64,000 nt of DNA, taken from Pseudomonas sputi (GTDB lineage Bacteria; Pseudomonadota; Gammaproteobacteria; Pseudomonadales; Pseudomonadaceae). The notes beneath the pieces are model-generated. The model did not search any database. It had not been told where the DNA came from and saw nothing but the letters and a program-made list of their open reading frames with translations. The position numbers were made by a program, and so were the translations under genes. Positions 48,258-58,137 of this stretch are shown here, one piece after another. Each line of letters opens with the position of its first letter. The first letter of the stretch is position 1. Where the stretch lies: NCBI RefSeq assembly GCF_021603585.1, contig NZ_BQHI01000019.1, positions 1 to 64,000 of the forward strand, written 5' to 3'.

Positions 48258-48494
48258 TTATTGCTTCTTGGCAGCTTCTTCTTGCGCTGCAGCGTTCGAT
48301 TCGGCCTGAGCTTTGGCAGCTTCGGCGTTTTCTTTCGCTGCGTCGTTCACTTTATCCTGAGCTTTGTTCATGTCTTGCTGAGCTTGTTCAGCATGCTGGT
48401 TGGCATCTTGAGCTTTGTCCTCGGATTTTTTATCGCAGGCAGCGAGACCGAGGGAAGCGGTCAACATCAAGGCAATAGCTAAAGTCTTACGCAT
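48258..48494 (-). CDS. Small alanine-rich lipoprotein (Lpp/OprI-like style)
   Basis: 78 residues. The signal ends in the lipobox LAAC (C20). The mature part is a highly charged, Ala/Gln/Lys-rich helix with heptad-like spacing (QDMNKAQDKVNDAAKENAEA), suggesting a coiled coil. It could be a minor murein-lipoprotein-like spacer. The ATG at 48494 has RBS aaggag; in-frame sequence further upstream is not coding-like. Confidence 0.78.
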   Translation of the reverse strand: MRKTLAIALMLTASLGLAACDKKSEDKAQDANQHAEQAQQDMNKAQDKVNDAAKENAEAAKAQAESNAAAQEEAAKKQ

Positions 48495-48652
48495 GGGGTG
48501 TTTCTCCTTATGGAAAATAACTACTGGCCTTAAGAGCTCAGGCCCAAGGCTTAAGTTCCTCATTTCTTTCAGATATATAAGTTTGTTTTGCAATGGAACT
48601 TTTGCTGTTCTTTCCACTACGGGGAATAGCGACTAACAAGAGTAATTATCAA

Positions 48653-49129
48653 ATGGCCGAAAACCCCGTTTTTGAGCGTGCGACACGGTTTCTCTCGGCC
48701 TTGCGCCACTGTCAGGTGCTGGGATTGAAGGTGCATAGCGCAAGTCGCGAAGGTCTGACGGTGGTACTGCCGTACAGTGCGCAAATCGTGGGCAACCCGC
48801 TGACCGGTGTGGTCCACGGCGGGGCGATCACGTCGCTGATGGACACCGCGTGCGGCATGTCGACCCTGTGCGTGCTGCCGGAATTCGAAGTCTGCCCGAC
48901 CCTCGATCTGCGCATCGACTACATGCACGCCGCCGAGCCGCATAAAGACGTGTATGGCTTCGCCCAATGTTATCGAGTCACCACCGATGTGATCTTCGCT
49001 CGCGGCTTTGCCTATCAGGATGATCCCGAGCAGCCGATTGCCCATGTGGTCGGTACCTTCATGCGCATGGGCAGGGGCCTTAAAGGCACCAAAGGCTTCG
49101 GTGGCGCAATCAAGGGAGAAAACCGATGA
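48653..49129 (+). CDS. PaaI-type hotdog thioesterase 1
   Basis: 158 residues of the PaaI/hotdog thioesterase family: IVGNPLTGVVHGGAITSLMDTACGMS is the active-site helix region, and CPTLDLRIDYMHAAEPHKDV the core strand. It probably hydrolyses an acyl- or aryl-CoA; the substrate is not assignable. Its stop overlaps the next, related gene (ATGA), indicating a paired or heteromeric enzyme. Confidence 0.87.
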   Translation: MAENPVFERATRFLSALRHCQVLGLKVHSASREGLTVVLPYSAQIVGNPLTGVVHGGAITSLMDTACGMSTLCVLPEFEVCPTLDLRIDYMHAAEPHKDVYGFAQCYRVTTDVIFARGFAYQDDPEQPIAHVVGTFMRMGRGLKGTKGFGGAIKGENR

Positions 49130-49578
49130 GCGATGATTTCAAGCAGCAATTGCAAGAGGCGCACGAGAAGGGGGACTACGCGCCGCTGCTGAAACTGATC
49201 CCCTACGCCGGACTCATCGGCGTCGAGTGTTCGCGGGTCGGTGATGACTTGTTATTCAAACTGCCGGCCAACAAGGACAACATTGGTAACCCTTTACTGC
49301 CGGCGATCCATGGCGGGGTGATTGCCGGATTCATGGAGCTGTCCGCGGCCCTGCACCTGCTGATTTTCACTGGTGCGCCCGGTGTGCCGAAGATTATCGA
49401 TTTTTCCCTCGATTACCTGCGGGCCGGGCAGTTTCGCGATACCTGGGCCCGGTGTCAGGTGTGCCGTCAGGGCCGGCGGGTGGCCAACGTCGCGGTCACG
49501 GCCTGGCAAAGTACCGAAAGCGAACCGATCGCCACTGCCCGCGCGCATTTCAAAATCGATGAGCCCTTGAAATCCTGA
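49126..49578 (+). CDS. PaaI-type hotdog thioesterase 2
   Basis: 150 residues, a second PaaI-like hotdog protein: NIGNPLLPAIHGGVIAGFMELSAAL and KIIDFSLDYLRAGQFRDTWA. Compared with its partner the active-site helix has GFMELSAAL rather than SLMDTACGM, so the catalytic acid may be Glu or shifted. It has a longer amphipathic N-terminus. It is coupled by four-base overlap to thioesterase 1. Confidence 0.86.
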   Translation: MSDDFKQQLQEAHEKGDYAPLLKLIPYAGLIGVECSRVGDDLLFKLPANKDNIGNPLLPAIHGGVIAGFMELSAALHLLIFTGAPGVPKIIDFSLDYLRAGQFRDTWARCQVCRQGRRVANVAVTAWQSTESEPIATARAHFKIDEPLKS

Positions 49579-49659
49579 AGCACGCCCCCAACTCACAGAA
49601 CAACCCGCCGCCGACCGGCAAGGTCGCGGCCAATGCCATCTGATTGGAGTTTGATGACC

Positions 49660-51564
49660 ATGAGTGTGGAAACTCAAAAGGAAACCCTGGGCTTCCAGAC
49701 CGAGGTGAAGCAACTGCTGCACCTCATGATCCATTCGCTGTATTCCAACAAGGAAATCTTCCTTCGCGAATTGATCTCGAACGCCTCTGACGCCGTCGAC
49801 AAATTGCGCTTCGAAGCCCTGGCCAAGCCTGAGTTGCTCGAAGGTGGCGCTGAACTGAAAATCCGTGTGAGCTTCGACAAGGACGCCAAGACCGTCACCC
49901 TCGAAGACAACGGCATCGGCATGAACCGTGACGATGTGATCACCCACCTGGGTACCATCGCCAAATCCGGCACCGCCGATTTCATGAAAAACCTGTCCGG
50001 CGATCAGAAGAAGGATTCGCACCTGATCGGTCAGTTCGGTGTGGGTTTCTACTCCGCATTCATCGTTGCCGACCAGGTTGACGTGTACAGCCGTCGCGCC
50101 GGCACCGCTGCCAGCGAAGGCGTGCACTGGTCGTCGAAAGGCGAGGGCGAATTCGAAGTCGCCACCCTCGACAAACCGGAACGTGGCACCCGCATCGTCC
50201 TGCACCTGAAAGCCGGTGAAGACGAGTTTGCCGATGGCTGGCGCCTGCGCAACATCATCAAGAAGTACTCCGACCACATCGCGCTGCCGATCGAGCTGCC
50301 GAAAGAAGTGGCCGCTGCCGAAGGCGAAGAGAAGCCTGAAGTTGAATGGGAAACCGTCAACCGCGCCAGCGCCCTGTGGACCCGCCCTCGCACCGAAGTG
50401 AAGGACGAGGAATACCAGGAGTTCTACAAACACATCGCCCACGACTTCGAAAATCCGCTGTCGTGGAGCCACAACAAGGTCGAAGGCAAGCTCGAGTACA
50501 GCTCGCTGCTGTACGTGCCGGCCCGCGCACCGTTCGATCTGTACCAGCGTGAAGCGCCGAAAGGCCTGAAGCTGTACGTACAGCGCGTGTTCGTGATGGA
50601 TCAGGCCGAGTCGTTCCTGCCGCTGTACCTGCGTTTCATCAAAGGCGTGGTCGACTCCAACGACCTGTCGCTGAACGTGTCGCGGGAAATCCTGCAGAAA
50701 GACCCGATCATTGACTCGATGAAGTCGGCGCTGACCAAGCGCGTGCTGGACATGCTGGAAAAACTGGCGAAAAACGAGCCTGAGCAATACAAAGGCTTCT
50801 GGAAAAACTTCGGTCAGGTCATGAAAGAAGGCCCGGCAGAAGATTTCGCCAACAAGGAAAAAATTGCCGGTCTGCTGCGTTTCGCGTCGACCAACGGCAC
50901 CGACGGCGAGCAGATCGTCGGTCTGGCCGAGTACCTGGCGCGCGCCAAGGAAGGCCAGGACAAGATCTACTACCTCACCGGCGAAACCTACGCGCAGGTC
51001 AAGAACAGCCCGCACCTGGAAGTCTTCCGCAAGAAAGGCATCGAAGTACTGCTGCTGACCGATCGCATCGACGAGTGGCTGATGAGCTACCTCAGCGAGT
51101 TCGACGGCAAGACGTTTGTCGACGTCGCGCGCGGTGACCTGGACCTGGGCAACCTGGACTCGGAAGAGGACAAAAAGGCCGCAGAAGAAGTCGCCAAGTC
51201 GAAAGAAGGTCTGGTCGAGCGTCTGAAAACCGCACTGGGCGATTCCGTTGCCGAAGTCCGGGTTTCCCATCGCCTGACCGATTCGCCGGCCATTCTGGCC
51301 ATTGGCGAGCAGGACCTGGGTCTGCAAATGCGTCAGATCCTCGAGGCCAGCGGGCAGAAGGTGCCGGATTCGAAGCCGATCTTCGAATTCAACCCGAGCC
51401 ACCCGTTGATCGAGAAGCTCGACAACGAGGCCAGCGAAGATCGCTTCAGCGACCTGTCGCACATCCTCTTCGACCAGGCCGCCCTGGCGGCTGGCGACAG
51501 CTTGAAAGACCCGGCCGCTTACGTGACCCGTCTGAACAAGCTGCTGGTCGAGCTGTCGGCCTGA
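49660..51564 (+). CDS. htpG: Chaperone HtpG (Hsp90)
   Basis: Cytosolic ATP-dependent chaperone, 634 residues as usual. The GHKL ATPase domain has [29 protein letters not shown] and [16 protein letters not shown]; the middle domain has [29 protein letters not shown]; the C-terminal dimer domain follows. The ATG at 49660 matches the family start; another ATG at 49654 is in frame, and the GGAG at 49646-49649 is closer to it. No heat-shock promoter could be assigned. Confidence 0.97.
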   Translation: MSVETQKETLGFQTEVKQLLHLMIHSLYSNKEIFLRELISNASDAVDKLRFEALAKPELLEGGAELKIRVSFDKDAKTVTLEDNGIGMNRDDVITHLGTIAKSGTADFMKNLSGDQKKDSHLIGQFGVGFYSAFIVADQVDVYSRRAGTAASEGVHWSSKGEGEFEVATLDKPERGTRIVLHLKAGEDEFADGWRLRNIIKKYSDHIALPIELPKEVAAAEGEEKPEVEWETVNRASALWTRPRTEVKDEEYQEFYKHIAHDFENPLSWSHNKVEGKLEYSSLLYVPARAPFDLYQREAPKGLKLYVQRVFVMDQAESFLPLYLRFIKGVVDSNDLSLNVSREILQKDPIIDSMKSALTKRVLDMLEKLAKNEPEQYKGFWKNFGQVMKEGPAEDFANKEKIAGLLRFASTNGTDGEQIVGLAEYLARAKEGQDKIYYLTGETYAQVKNSPHLEVFRKKGIEVLLLTDRIDEWLMSYLSEFDGKTFVDVARGDLDLGNLDSEEDKKAAEEVAKSKEGLVERLKTALGDSVAEVRVSHRLTDSPAILAIGEQDLGLQMRQILEASGQKVPDSKPIFEFNPSHPLIEKLDNEASEDRFSDLSHILFDQAALAAGDSLKDPAAYVTRLNKLLVELSA

Positions 51565-51575
51565 TCAAGCTGTAG

Positions 51576-51601
51576 AAAAACCCGCTTCGGCGGGTTTTTT
51601 C
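51576..51601 (+). terminator. htpG terminator
   Basis: AAAAACCCGC and GCGGGTTTTT form a perfect stem with a TTCG loop. Confidence 0.92.
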
Positions 51602-51632
51602 ATTCTGGTGTTCAATCAATCAGGAGTCAGAA

Positions 51633-52361
51633 ATGAGCCAAGTCACTGTACGTTCCGTGGTCTATCAGATTGACGGCCAGCCTTATGAAGGTCGCCTGGC
51701 GTTCGACGCCGAGCACACAGGTGCGCGTCCGGGCCTGCTGATGGCGCCGGACTGGATGGGTGTCAGCGCTGGCGCTGAAGAGATCGCCAGATCGGTGGCG
51801 GCCAAGGGTTATGTGGTGCTGATCGCTGACGTGTACGGTCAGGCCGTGCGTCCGCAGAATGCCGATCAGGCCGGCGCGGCGATGATGCCACTGAAGGACG
51901 ACCGTGCGCTGCTGCGCAAGCGTCTGCAGGCCGCATTCGAGCAATTGCAGAAGCAGGGCGAGGTGGCGGTCGATGCCTCGAAACTGGCGGTGTTCGGCTT
52001 CTGCTTCGGCGGCTGCTGTGCGCTGGACCTGGCCCGCACCGGTGCCCCGGTGAAAGCGGCGGTGTCGTTCCACGGCACACTGGATTCCCCGAACCCGGCG
52101 GACGCGAAGAACATCAAGGGCTCGGTGCTGGTGCTGCACGGCGCGTTGGATCCGCTGGTGCCGAAAGAGCAGTTGCCGGCATTTGAAGACGAGATGAACG
52201 CCGCCGGTGTGGACTGGCAGTTGCTGAGCTATGGCGGCGCGGTGCACTCGTTCACTGATCCGCACGCCAATGTGCCGGGCAAGATGATGTACGACGCGAA
52301 GACCGCAGCGCGGGCGTTCAAGTCGATGCATGACTTGCTGGAAGAAGTGTTCAACGGCTGA
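51633..52361 (+). CDS. Dienelactone hydrolase family protein
   Basis: 242-residue alpha/beta hydrolase. The nucleophile is cysteine C124 in GFCFGGCCAL, with D173 in LHGALDPLVP and H205 in GGAVHSFTDPHAN completing the Cys-Asp-His triad of the family. No chlorocatechol genes are nearby, so a general carboxymethylenebutenolidase-like or esterase role is more likely than aromatic degradation. RBS aggag precedes the ATG. Confidence 0.9.
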   Translation: MSQVTVRSVVYQIDGQPYEGRLAFDAEHTGARPGLLMAPDWMGVSAGAEEIARSVAAKGYVVLIADVYGQAVRPQNADQAGAAMMPLKDDRALLRKRLQAAFEQLQKQGEVAVDASKLAVFGFCFGGCCALDLARTGAPVKAAVSFHGTLDSPNPADAKNIKGSVLVLHGALDPLVPKEQLPAFEDEMNAAGVDWQLLSYGGAVHSFTDPHANVPGKMMYDAKTAARAFKSMHDLLEEVFNG

Positions 52362-52373
52362 TCGACTGAAAGT

Positions 52374-52396
52374 ACTCCCACGCCAAACGTGGGAGT
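52374..52396. terminator. Hairpin between hydrolase and pirin genes
   Basis: ACTCCCACG and CGTGGGAGT flank ccaaa between convergent genes; only short T-runs follow. Confidence 0.55.
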
Positions 52397-52402
52397 TCTC
52401 GT

Positions 52403-53293
52403 TTACAACGGTGTCGGTTCGCTGCGCGATTTGGGCAGCTCGATCCGCTCCACTTCCCCTGGCACTGTCGGCCAATCCCCGGCCGCCCACTTGCGTCGCG
52501 CCTCATCGATTGCTGCCGGATCGCTCGCGACAAAATTCCAGTTGATCCGCCGTGGCCCGTCCAGTGGCGCACCGCCGAACAACACGGCGTGGCTGTCGCT
52601 CTCGGCGAACAGGCTCATCTCTTCCCCGGCCGGCAACACCACCAGCGCATGCGGCTCAATCGTTTCGCCATTCAACTGCACATCGCCGCTCAACACGTAC
52701 AGCGCCCGCTCTTCATGTTCGGTCGGGATCAGCAGTGTGGTCGCGGTTTGCATCTTCAGTTCGGCATACAGCGTAGGAGAAAGCACCGGCACCGGTGATT
52801 CCAGGCAAAAGCCTGACCCGGCGATCATGCGGATCTGCACGCCGAGGTTATCGCTGACCGGCAAGGTTGAGGCTGGATGGTGACTGTAATGCCCCGGGCC
52901 TTGTTCGTGCTCTTTGGGCGAGGCGAGCCAGATTTGCAAGCCGTGCATCTTGAAGCTTTGTTCCCACAACGGTTCGGGCGTGCGCTCGACGTGAGCGATC
53001 GCCGTGCCGGCGGTCATCCAGCTGACATCGCCGGCGCTGACCACCTGATCCGAACCCAGGCTGTCCTTGTGCTGGATCTGCCCGTCGAACAAATACGTGA
53101 GGGTCGACAGACCGATGTGCGGGTGCTGTCGGATGTTCATGCCTTTACCGGCGGGATAAACCGTTTCGAGCATGTGGTCGAAAAACACGAAAGGCCCGAC
53201 GCTGCGGCATTTGGCTGACGGCAGCGGGCGCAGGATCGGCTGGCCTTCGACGTCTTCGGCGCGCGGGCGGATGATCAGGGGTTGGGTGTCCAT
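52403..53293 (-). CDS. Pirin family protein
   Basis: 296 residues, bicupin. The N-terminal metal site motifs are FFDHMLETVYPAGKGMNIRQHPHIGLSTLTYLFDG and TAGTAIAHVERTPE, with the His/Glu ligands of pirins. The C-terminal cupin carries ALYVLSGDVQLNGETIEPHALVVL. Pirins include quercetinase-like enzymes and redox-sensing regulators; the function here is not assignable. Confidence 0.9.
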   Translation of the reverse strand: MDTQPLIIRPRAEDVEGQPILRPLPSAKCRSVGPFVFFDHMLETVYPAGKGMNIRQHPHIGLSTLTYLFDGQIQHKDSLGSDQVVSAGDVSWMTAGTAIAHVERTPEPLWEQSFKMHGLQIWLASPKEHEQGPGHYSHHPASTLPVSDNLGVQIRMIAGSGFCLESPVPVLSPTLYAELKMQTATTLLIPTEHEERALYVLSGDVQLNGETIEPHALVVLPAGEEMSLFAESDSHAVLFGGAPLDGPRRINWNFVASDPAAIDEARRKWAAGDWPTVPGEVERIELPKSRSEPTPL

Positions 53294-53354
53294 GGTCCAT
53301 TCCAGGCTGGGCGGGTGATGCGTGGAGCATAACCCGCCAGTGTCGTCGGGGTGA

Positions 53355-53771
53355 TTACTGGCTGTCGAAGCCGACGGGGGCGTGGGTTTCGATAGTGACT
53401 TCGCTGGTAGTCATCAGCTTGTGGATCGGGCAGCGATCGGCCACGCGCAGCAGTTCTTCGCGCTGGGCATCGGTGAGCACGCCCTTGAGGGTAAGGGTTA
53501 CGTGCAGGGCATACTTGCCTTTCTGCTCCTCGCTGTTGTCGCGTTTGACCTCAACGCCGACGCCGGTCAGCGGAATCTCTTTCTTTTTCGCGTACAGCTT
53601 CAGGGTCAGGGCCTTGCAGGCGCCGAGGGCGGCGTCGAAGTAATCGTGCGGCTCCGGAGCCGAGCCTTCGCCGCCGGCAGTGGTCGGGACATCGGCGAAC
53701 AGTTCATGCTCATCGATCTGTACGGTGTGGCGAAAACCTTCGGCGGACACGGTATTGACGGTAACGGTCAT
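53355..53771 (-). CDS. OsmC family protein (YhfA-like)
   Basis: 138 residues. The two family cysteines are C52 (ALGACKALTLKLYAKKK) and C114 (ADRCPIHKLMTTS), as in OsmC/Ohr-type thiol peroxidases, but the sequence is closer to the YhfA branch, whose substrate is uncertain. The ATG at 53771 gives MTVTVNTVSAEGF. Confidence 0.88.
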   Translation of the reverse strand: MTVTVNTVSAEGFRHTVQIDEHELFADVPTTAGGEGSAPEPHDYFDAALGACKALTLKLYAKKKEIPLTGVGVEVKRDNSEEQKGKYALHVTLTLKGVLTDAQREELLRVADRCPIHKLMTTSEVTIETHAPVGFDSQ

Positions 53772-53860
53772 GTGAACCTCGCAAGCGACAGGAAAAGGGA
53801 TTCGATCAAAAAAGACCTTGCAGGTATAGAGCATTCCCACACAGGCGCGTTCCACTTTCT

Positions 53861-53892
53861 CGCCGGGTGAACCCTCGTTGCCCGGCGAGGGT
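53861..53892 (+). promoter_or_regulatory. Competing hairpins before the amidohydrolase start
   Basis: CGCCGGG (53861-53867) pairs with CCCGGCG (53881-53887), while ACCCTCG (53871-53877) pairs with CGAGGGT (53886-53892). The right arms overlap by two bases, so the two 7-bp stems exclude each other. They end 32 bases before the likely GTG start. Confidence 0.4.
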
Positions 53893-53923
53893 CTAGGCTA
53901 TGCCTGTCTGCCGGAGAATGCTT

Positions 53924-54955
53924 GTGTCCTTGTTTCGTTTGAGCCTTGCCTGGCTGGTGGTTTTCACCAATGCCGCCACTGCCCGGGAATACACCTACAG
54001 TGATGCGCACCTGCATTACGTGGATTTTTTCCAGGAAACCGCCGGCATGCCGAAATTGCTGACCGCCATGAAGGAAAATGCCATCGAGCATGTGATGATT
54101 TCCGGCATTCCCGTGGCGAAGAAGTGGCATGAAGACGAGCCGAAGCGTCCGCGTTATTACGCCGGCGATGACGCCGATGCCTATTGGTACAGCGCGACTG
54201 ACGTGATTGTCGCCGACGCTGTGCAAAAGCTGACGCCGGAGCAACGTCAGTCCTTTCACCCGTTTCTTTCAGGCTTCAACCCCAACGACAAAAACTCCGC
54301 TGCGCATATCCAGCGCATGCTCGATCTGTATCCTGGCTTGTGGCAGGGCATCGGCGAGGTCTTCACCCGTCACGACGACCTTACGGCACTGACCTCCGGC
54401 GACACGCCACGCGCCAACAACGAAGCCATGACCCGCATCTATCACCTGGCCGCCGAAAACGATCTGCCAGTGATGCTGCATTCCAACATCACTTCCAAGC
54501 GTGAGAAGAATCCGCTGTACCTGAAGGAAATCGAAGAGCCGCTGCGTAATCATCCGCACACGCGGTTCATCTGGGCGCATGCCGGCACCAGCGCCGAAAT
54601 CCATCGTCATCAAACGCAGCTGGATTTTCTGCTGCCGACCCTTACGCGAATGCTGGATGCGTATCCGAACCTGTTCATCGATCTGTCGTGGAGCCTGCTG
54701 ACGCCTTATCTGCTGGACGAAAAGGGTCAGCCGCGGGCGGAGTGGGTGCAACTGGTGGAGCGCTACCCGGATCGCTTCATGATCGGTTCGGACGTGGTCG
54801 GGCGATTCAATAAACTCGGCAAGGAAATCCACGGTTTCAAGCCGTTTCTCGACGCCTTGCCCGAGGCGGTCGCTAAAAAAGTCGCACGGGACAACTTTCT
54901 CGCGATCCTGCCGCGAACATCGCTCAAGTCCGAGAAAACCGCGCTGAATCGTTAA
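53924..54955 (+). CDS. Exported amidohydrolase-family protein
   Basis: 343 residues with a signal peptide (FTNAATA). A metal-dependent TIM-barrel hydrolase: [11 protein letters not shown] supplies the first HxH ligands, then [19 protein letters not shown] and [13 protein letters not shown] with the last Asp. This is the amidohydrolase 2 type, substrate unknown. The GTG at 53924 has GGAG seven bases upstream and is preferred; ATGs at 53918 and 53900 are alternatives. Confidence 0.82.
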   Translation: MSLFRLSLAWLVVFTNAATAREYTYSDAHLHYVDFFQETAGMPKLLTAMKENAIEHVMISGIPVAKKWHEDEPKRPRYYAGDDADAYWYSATDVIVADAVQKLTPEQRQSFHPFLSGFNPNDKNSAAHIQRMLDLYPGLWQGIGEVFTRHDDLTALTSGDTPRANNEAMTRIYHLAAENDLPVMLHSNITSKREKNPLYLKEIEEPLRNHPHTRFIWAHAGTSAEIHRHQTQLDFLLPTLTRMLDAYPNLFIDLSWSLLTPYLLDEKGQPRAEWVQLVERYPDRFMIGSDVVGRFNKLGKEIHGFKPFLDALPEAVAKKVARDNFLAILPRTSLKSEKTALNR

Positions 54956-55085
54956 TGCTGTAGGTTCGAAGTATCAAGGCTATTTGATATCACGTTTTGG
55001 TCTTACGCATTTTTCCAAAGGGCCGATACCTTCTAGAGCAACCAGCTGCAGGGTTGATGCAGCGCTTTTGGAAGGAACCAGAGCA

Positions 55086-56711
55086 ATGAGTATCCGTAGT
55101 CTCAATATTGCGCCCCGGGCCGGGCTGGGTTTTGGCGTGCTGGCGCTGATGGTGTTTGCCCTTGGGGCGTTCGCCCTGCTGCAGATGGCGAACATGCGCG
55201 CGCAATCCGACGAGGTCGACAATAACTGGCTGCCCAGTGTGATGGCGGTGAGCGAGATGAGCCAGGACATGTTGCGCCTGCGCGCGTTGACCATGCGCCT
55301 GTTGCTCAATCGCGATCCACAGGCGCTGGACCAGAACGTGGCCAAGCTCAATGAGTTGCGCGGTGTCTTGAGTGAGGCCCAGCAGCGCTATGACGTGTTG
55401 ATCGTACTGCCTGAAGAGCGTGCGTTGTTCGACCGCTTCAGGGTTGCCGAACACAAGTACCTGGAACTGCAGGCGCAGGTGATGACGTTGTCTGCTCAGG
55501 GACGAGTGGAAGAGGCGGCCGCCATTCTCAACGGGCAGATGAGCCCGCTGGCGGATGAAATTGCAGTGACCCTGCGTGAGCTGGTCGAGTTGAACAAGCA
55601 CAACGCCAACCTCGCCACAGAGGCCGCACGGCTGGTGTTCACCAACTCGCGGGTGTGGGTCGGGGTGATGATCGGCATCACTGCGCTGATTACCATCGCG
55701 CTGGCGTTGTTGCTGACCCGCAGCATCGTGCTGCCGCTGTCGCAATCGCTCAATGTCGCGCAAGTGGTGGCCGGTGGCGATCTGACCGGGGATATCAGCA
55801 TTTCCGGCAAGGACGAACCGGCGCGTCTGCTGCATGCGCTCAAAAGCATGCAGCACAACTTGCGGGACACCATCCGCCAGATCTCGGAGTCCTCCAGTCA
55901 ACTGGCTTCGGCCTCGGAAGAGTTGAGCTGCGTCACCGAGGACGCGACGCGGGGGCTGCACCAGCAGAGCCTGGAAATCGAACAGGCCGCCACGGCAGTC
56001 AATCAGATGACCGCCGCCGTGGAGGAGGTGGCGAGCAATGCCGTCGCGACGTCCGAGGCTTCCCGTGAGTCTGACCGCATTGCCCAGCATGGCCGCGAGC
56101 AGGTGCAGCAGACCGTGTCGTCCATCGAGCTGCTGGCGGACGATGTCACTGCCAATGCCACGCAGGTGGAGGATCTGGCGCAGAAGGTCTACAGCATCAG
56201 CAAGGTGCTGGATGTGATCCGCTCAATTGCCGAACAGACCAATCTGCTGGCGTTGAACGCGGCGATCGAGGCGGCGCGGGCGGGGGATGCCGGACGCGGT
56301 TTTGCGGTGGTGGCGGATGAGGTGCGGGCGCTGGCTCATCGCACTCAGCAGTCAACCCAGGAGATCGAGCAGATGATCGGCGGCATTCAGCAGGGCACCG
56401 ATTCGGCGGTCAGCTCGATGCAGCAAAGCAACGTCCGAGCGCGCTCGACCCTGGAGCTGGCGAAGGCCGCCGGCGTGGCGCTGGAGGAAATCGCTTCGGC
56501 ATTCACCTTGATCAATGAGCGCAATCTGGTGATCGCCAGTGCGTCGGAAGAGCAGGCCGCCGTGGCGCGGGAAGTCGATCGCAACCTGATGAACATCCGT
56601 GACCTGGCGATGCAGACGTCGGCCGGTGCCAATCAGACCAGCGCCGCGAGTCAGGAGCTGTCGCGGCTGGCGGTGGACCTGAACAGCATGGTGGCCAGGT
56701 TCTCGGTTTGA
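55086..56711 (+). CDS. Methyl-accepting chemotaxis protein
   Basis: 541 residues. Membrane segments at about 15-37 and 190-212 bracket a periplasmic four-helix-bundle ligand domain of about 150 residues. HAMP follows, then the signalling domain with the hairpin tip [38 protein letters not shown]. The ligand is not predictable. The ATG at 55086 follows aagga; no C-terminal receptor-methylase pentapeptide is seen. Confidence 0.93.
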   Translation: MSIRSLNIAPRAGLGFGVLALMVFALGAFALLQMANMRAQSDEVDNNWLPSVMAVSEMSQDMLRLRALTMRLLLNRDPQALDQNVAKLNELRGVLSEAQQRYDVLIVLPEERALFDRFRVAEHKYLELQAQVMTLSAQGRVEEAAAILNGQMSPLADEIAVTLRELVELNKHNANLATEAARLVFTNSRVWVGVMIGITALITIALALLLTRSIVLPLSQSLNVAQVVAGGDLTGDISISGKDEPARLLHALKSMQHNLRDTIRQISESSSQLASASEELSCVTEDATRGLHQQSLEIEQAATAVNQMTAAVEEVASNAVATSEASRESDRIAQHGREQVQQTVSSIELLADDVTANATQVEDLAQKVYSISKVLDVIRSIAEQTNLLALNAAIEAARAGDAGRGFAVVADEVRALAHRTQQSTQEIEQMIGGIQQGTDSAVSSMQQSNVRARSTLELAKAAGVALEEIASAFTLINERNLVIASASEEQAAVAREVDRNLMNIRDLAMQTSAGANQTSAASQELSRLAVDLNSMVARFSV

Positions 56712-56729
56712 TCGCCGTCCGACAGGCGA

Positions 56730-56760
56730 AAAAAAGCCCCGCGTTTGCGGGGCTTTTCGT
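56730..56760. terminator. Terminator after the chemoreceptor gene
   Basis: AAAAGCCCCGC and GCGGGGCTTTT flank gttt between convergent genes. Confidence 0.9.
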
Positions 56761-56764
56761 TGAA

Positions 56765-57478
56765 TCAGCTGCCTTTGACCGTTTTGCCGTTGACCGTGCC
56801 GTCGAGGAGCATGATGTTGTACTCCTTGCCGTCGGTTTCGACCTGTTGCAGGCGGACCAGCAGGTAATCCCAGTCCTTGGCGAACCACAGGACAGTGATG
56901 CGCTTGCTTTGTGTCGGATCGCGGACGCGTTCGACCTTGATCGCATCGATCTGGCCGGCCTTGGTTTCGACTTTCTCCGAACCCAGCACGCGGAAGTCGT
57001 AGGTATCGACTTCGCCATCATCGACCACCTGATAGCTCATGCTTTTCTTGCCGGCGGCCACGTCATGCTGCAGCGCCAGTTGATAGGTGGATTTGTCGAC
57101 CATGCCGCGGTTGAGCGGGATTTTCACCGCGTCGCCGCGGTCGGTGCCGGTCACCAGCTTGTTGGCCCAGTCGAAGTCCAGGTCAGCTTTTTTCGCCTTG
57201 CCCAGACCACCGCGTTCGAAGTGGTAGGACTGTGGCAGCAGGGTGTCCTTGTCCAGAGTCAGGGTGCTTTCCTCGGACAGGCTGGCAATCATCATCGAGG
57301 CCTTGAAGCTGAGCTTCCAGACGCCGTTGGCTTGTTTGGTCAGACTGCGTTCGGCGGTGCCGCTCATGGGCAGCTGTTTCCAGTCGGCGGTGTAGCTGGC
57401 GGAGAACGGTTGAAGGTCTGCCGCCTGGGCAAAAGGCAGGGCGAGCAGAGCGCAAGCGAAGAGCAGGGCGCGACGCAT
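56765..57478 (-). CDS. DUF3108 periplasmic protein
   Basis: 237 residues, signal peptide ending FAQA (17-20). The mature part is beta-rich and starts DLQPFSASYTADWKQLPMSGTAERSL, followed by FERGGLGKAKKADLDFDW and KVETKAGQIDAIKVERVR, matching DUF3108. It lies eight bases after purN on the same strand and is a stable neighbour of purMN in Pseudomonas, though a functional link is unproven. Confidence 0.87.
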   Translation of the reverse strand: MRRALLFACALLALPFAQAADLQPFSASYTADWKQLPMSGTAERSLTKQANGVWKLSFKASMMIASLSEESTLTLDKDTLLPQSYHFERGGLGKAKKADLDFDWANKLVTGTDRGDAVKIPLNRGMVDKSTYQLALQHDVAAGKKSMSYQVVDDGEVDTYDFRVLGSEKVETKAGQIDAIKVERVRDPTQSKRITVLWFAKDWDYLLVRLQQVETDGKEYNIMLLDGTVNGKTVKGS

Positions 57479-57486
57479 AAAATCTC

Positions 57487-58137
57487 CTAGTTTCGAATCA
57501 AGTGACCGCTGGCCCCGAGTAACTGGCCATCCAGTAAAGCACCTTGCTCGCCGAGGCTCAGCCGTCCTTCGGCGAACCAGCGTACGGCCATCGGGTAGAT
57601 CAGGTGTTCCTGAGCGTGAACCCGCTGCGCCAGACTTTGCGGCGAATCGTGCAACTCTACCGGGATTACTGCCTGTACGACCAGTGGCCCGCCATCGAGT
57701 TCCTCGGTGACGAAGTGCACGGAGCAGCCGTGTTCGGCGTCGCCGGCCTCCAGCGCGCGCTGATGAGTGTGTAACCCTTTGTATTTGGGTAGCAGCGACG
57801 GGTGGATGTTGAGCAGGCGACCCTGGTAGTGACGGACGAAGTCAGCGCTGAGAATGCGCATGAAGCCGGCCAGTACCACGAGTTTGGGGTTGAATTCGTC
57901 GATCAGTTCGATCAGAGCGGTATCGAAGGCCTCGCGGCCCTCGAATCCCTTGTGATCCAGCGAGCGGGTGGCGATACCCGCGTCACTGGCGCGTTGCAGG
58001 CCGTAGGCGTCGGCGCGGTTGGAAATCACCGCAGCGATGCGGACCGGGCTGTCGCCGGTCCGCGTGCTGTCGATCAGGGCCTGCAAGTTACTGCCGGTGC
58101 CGGACAGCAGCACCACGACATCACAGGTGTTTGGCAT
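57487..58137 (-). CDS. purN: Phosphoribosylglycinamide formyltransferase
   Basis: Transfers a formyl group from 10-formyl-THF to GAR in purine synthesis, 216 residues. LLSGTGSNLQALID binds the phosphoribosyl part. The catalytic triad is N110, H112 (LLNIHPSLLPKYKG) and D148 (EELDGGPLVVQ). The ATG at 58137 overlaps the purM stop (ATGA). Confidence 0.96.
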   Translation of the reverse strand: MPNTCDVVVLLSGTGSNLQALIDSTRTGDSPVRIAAVISNRADAYGLQRASDAGIATRSLDHKGFEGREAFDTALIELIDEFNPKLVVLAGFMRILSADFVRHYQGRLLNIHPSLLPKYKGLHTHQRALEAGDAEHGCSVHFVTEELDGGPLVVQAVIPVELHDSPQSLAQRVHAQEHLIYPMAVRWFAEGRLSLGEQGALLDGQLLGASGHLIRN

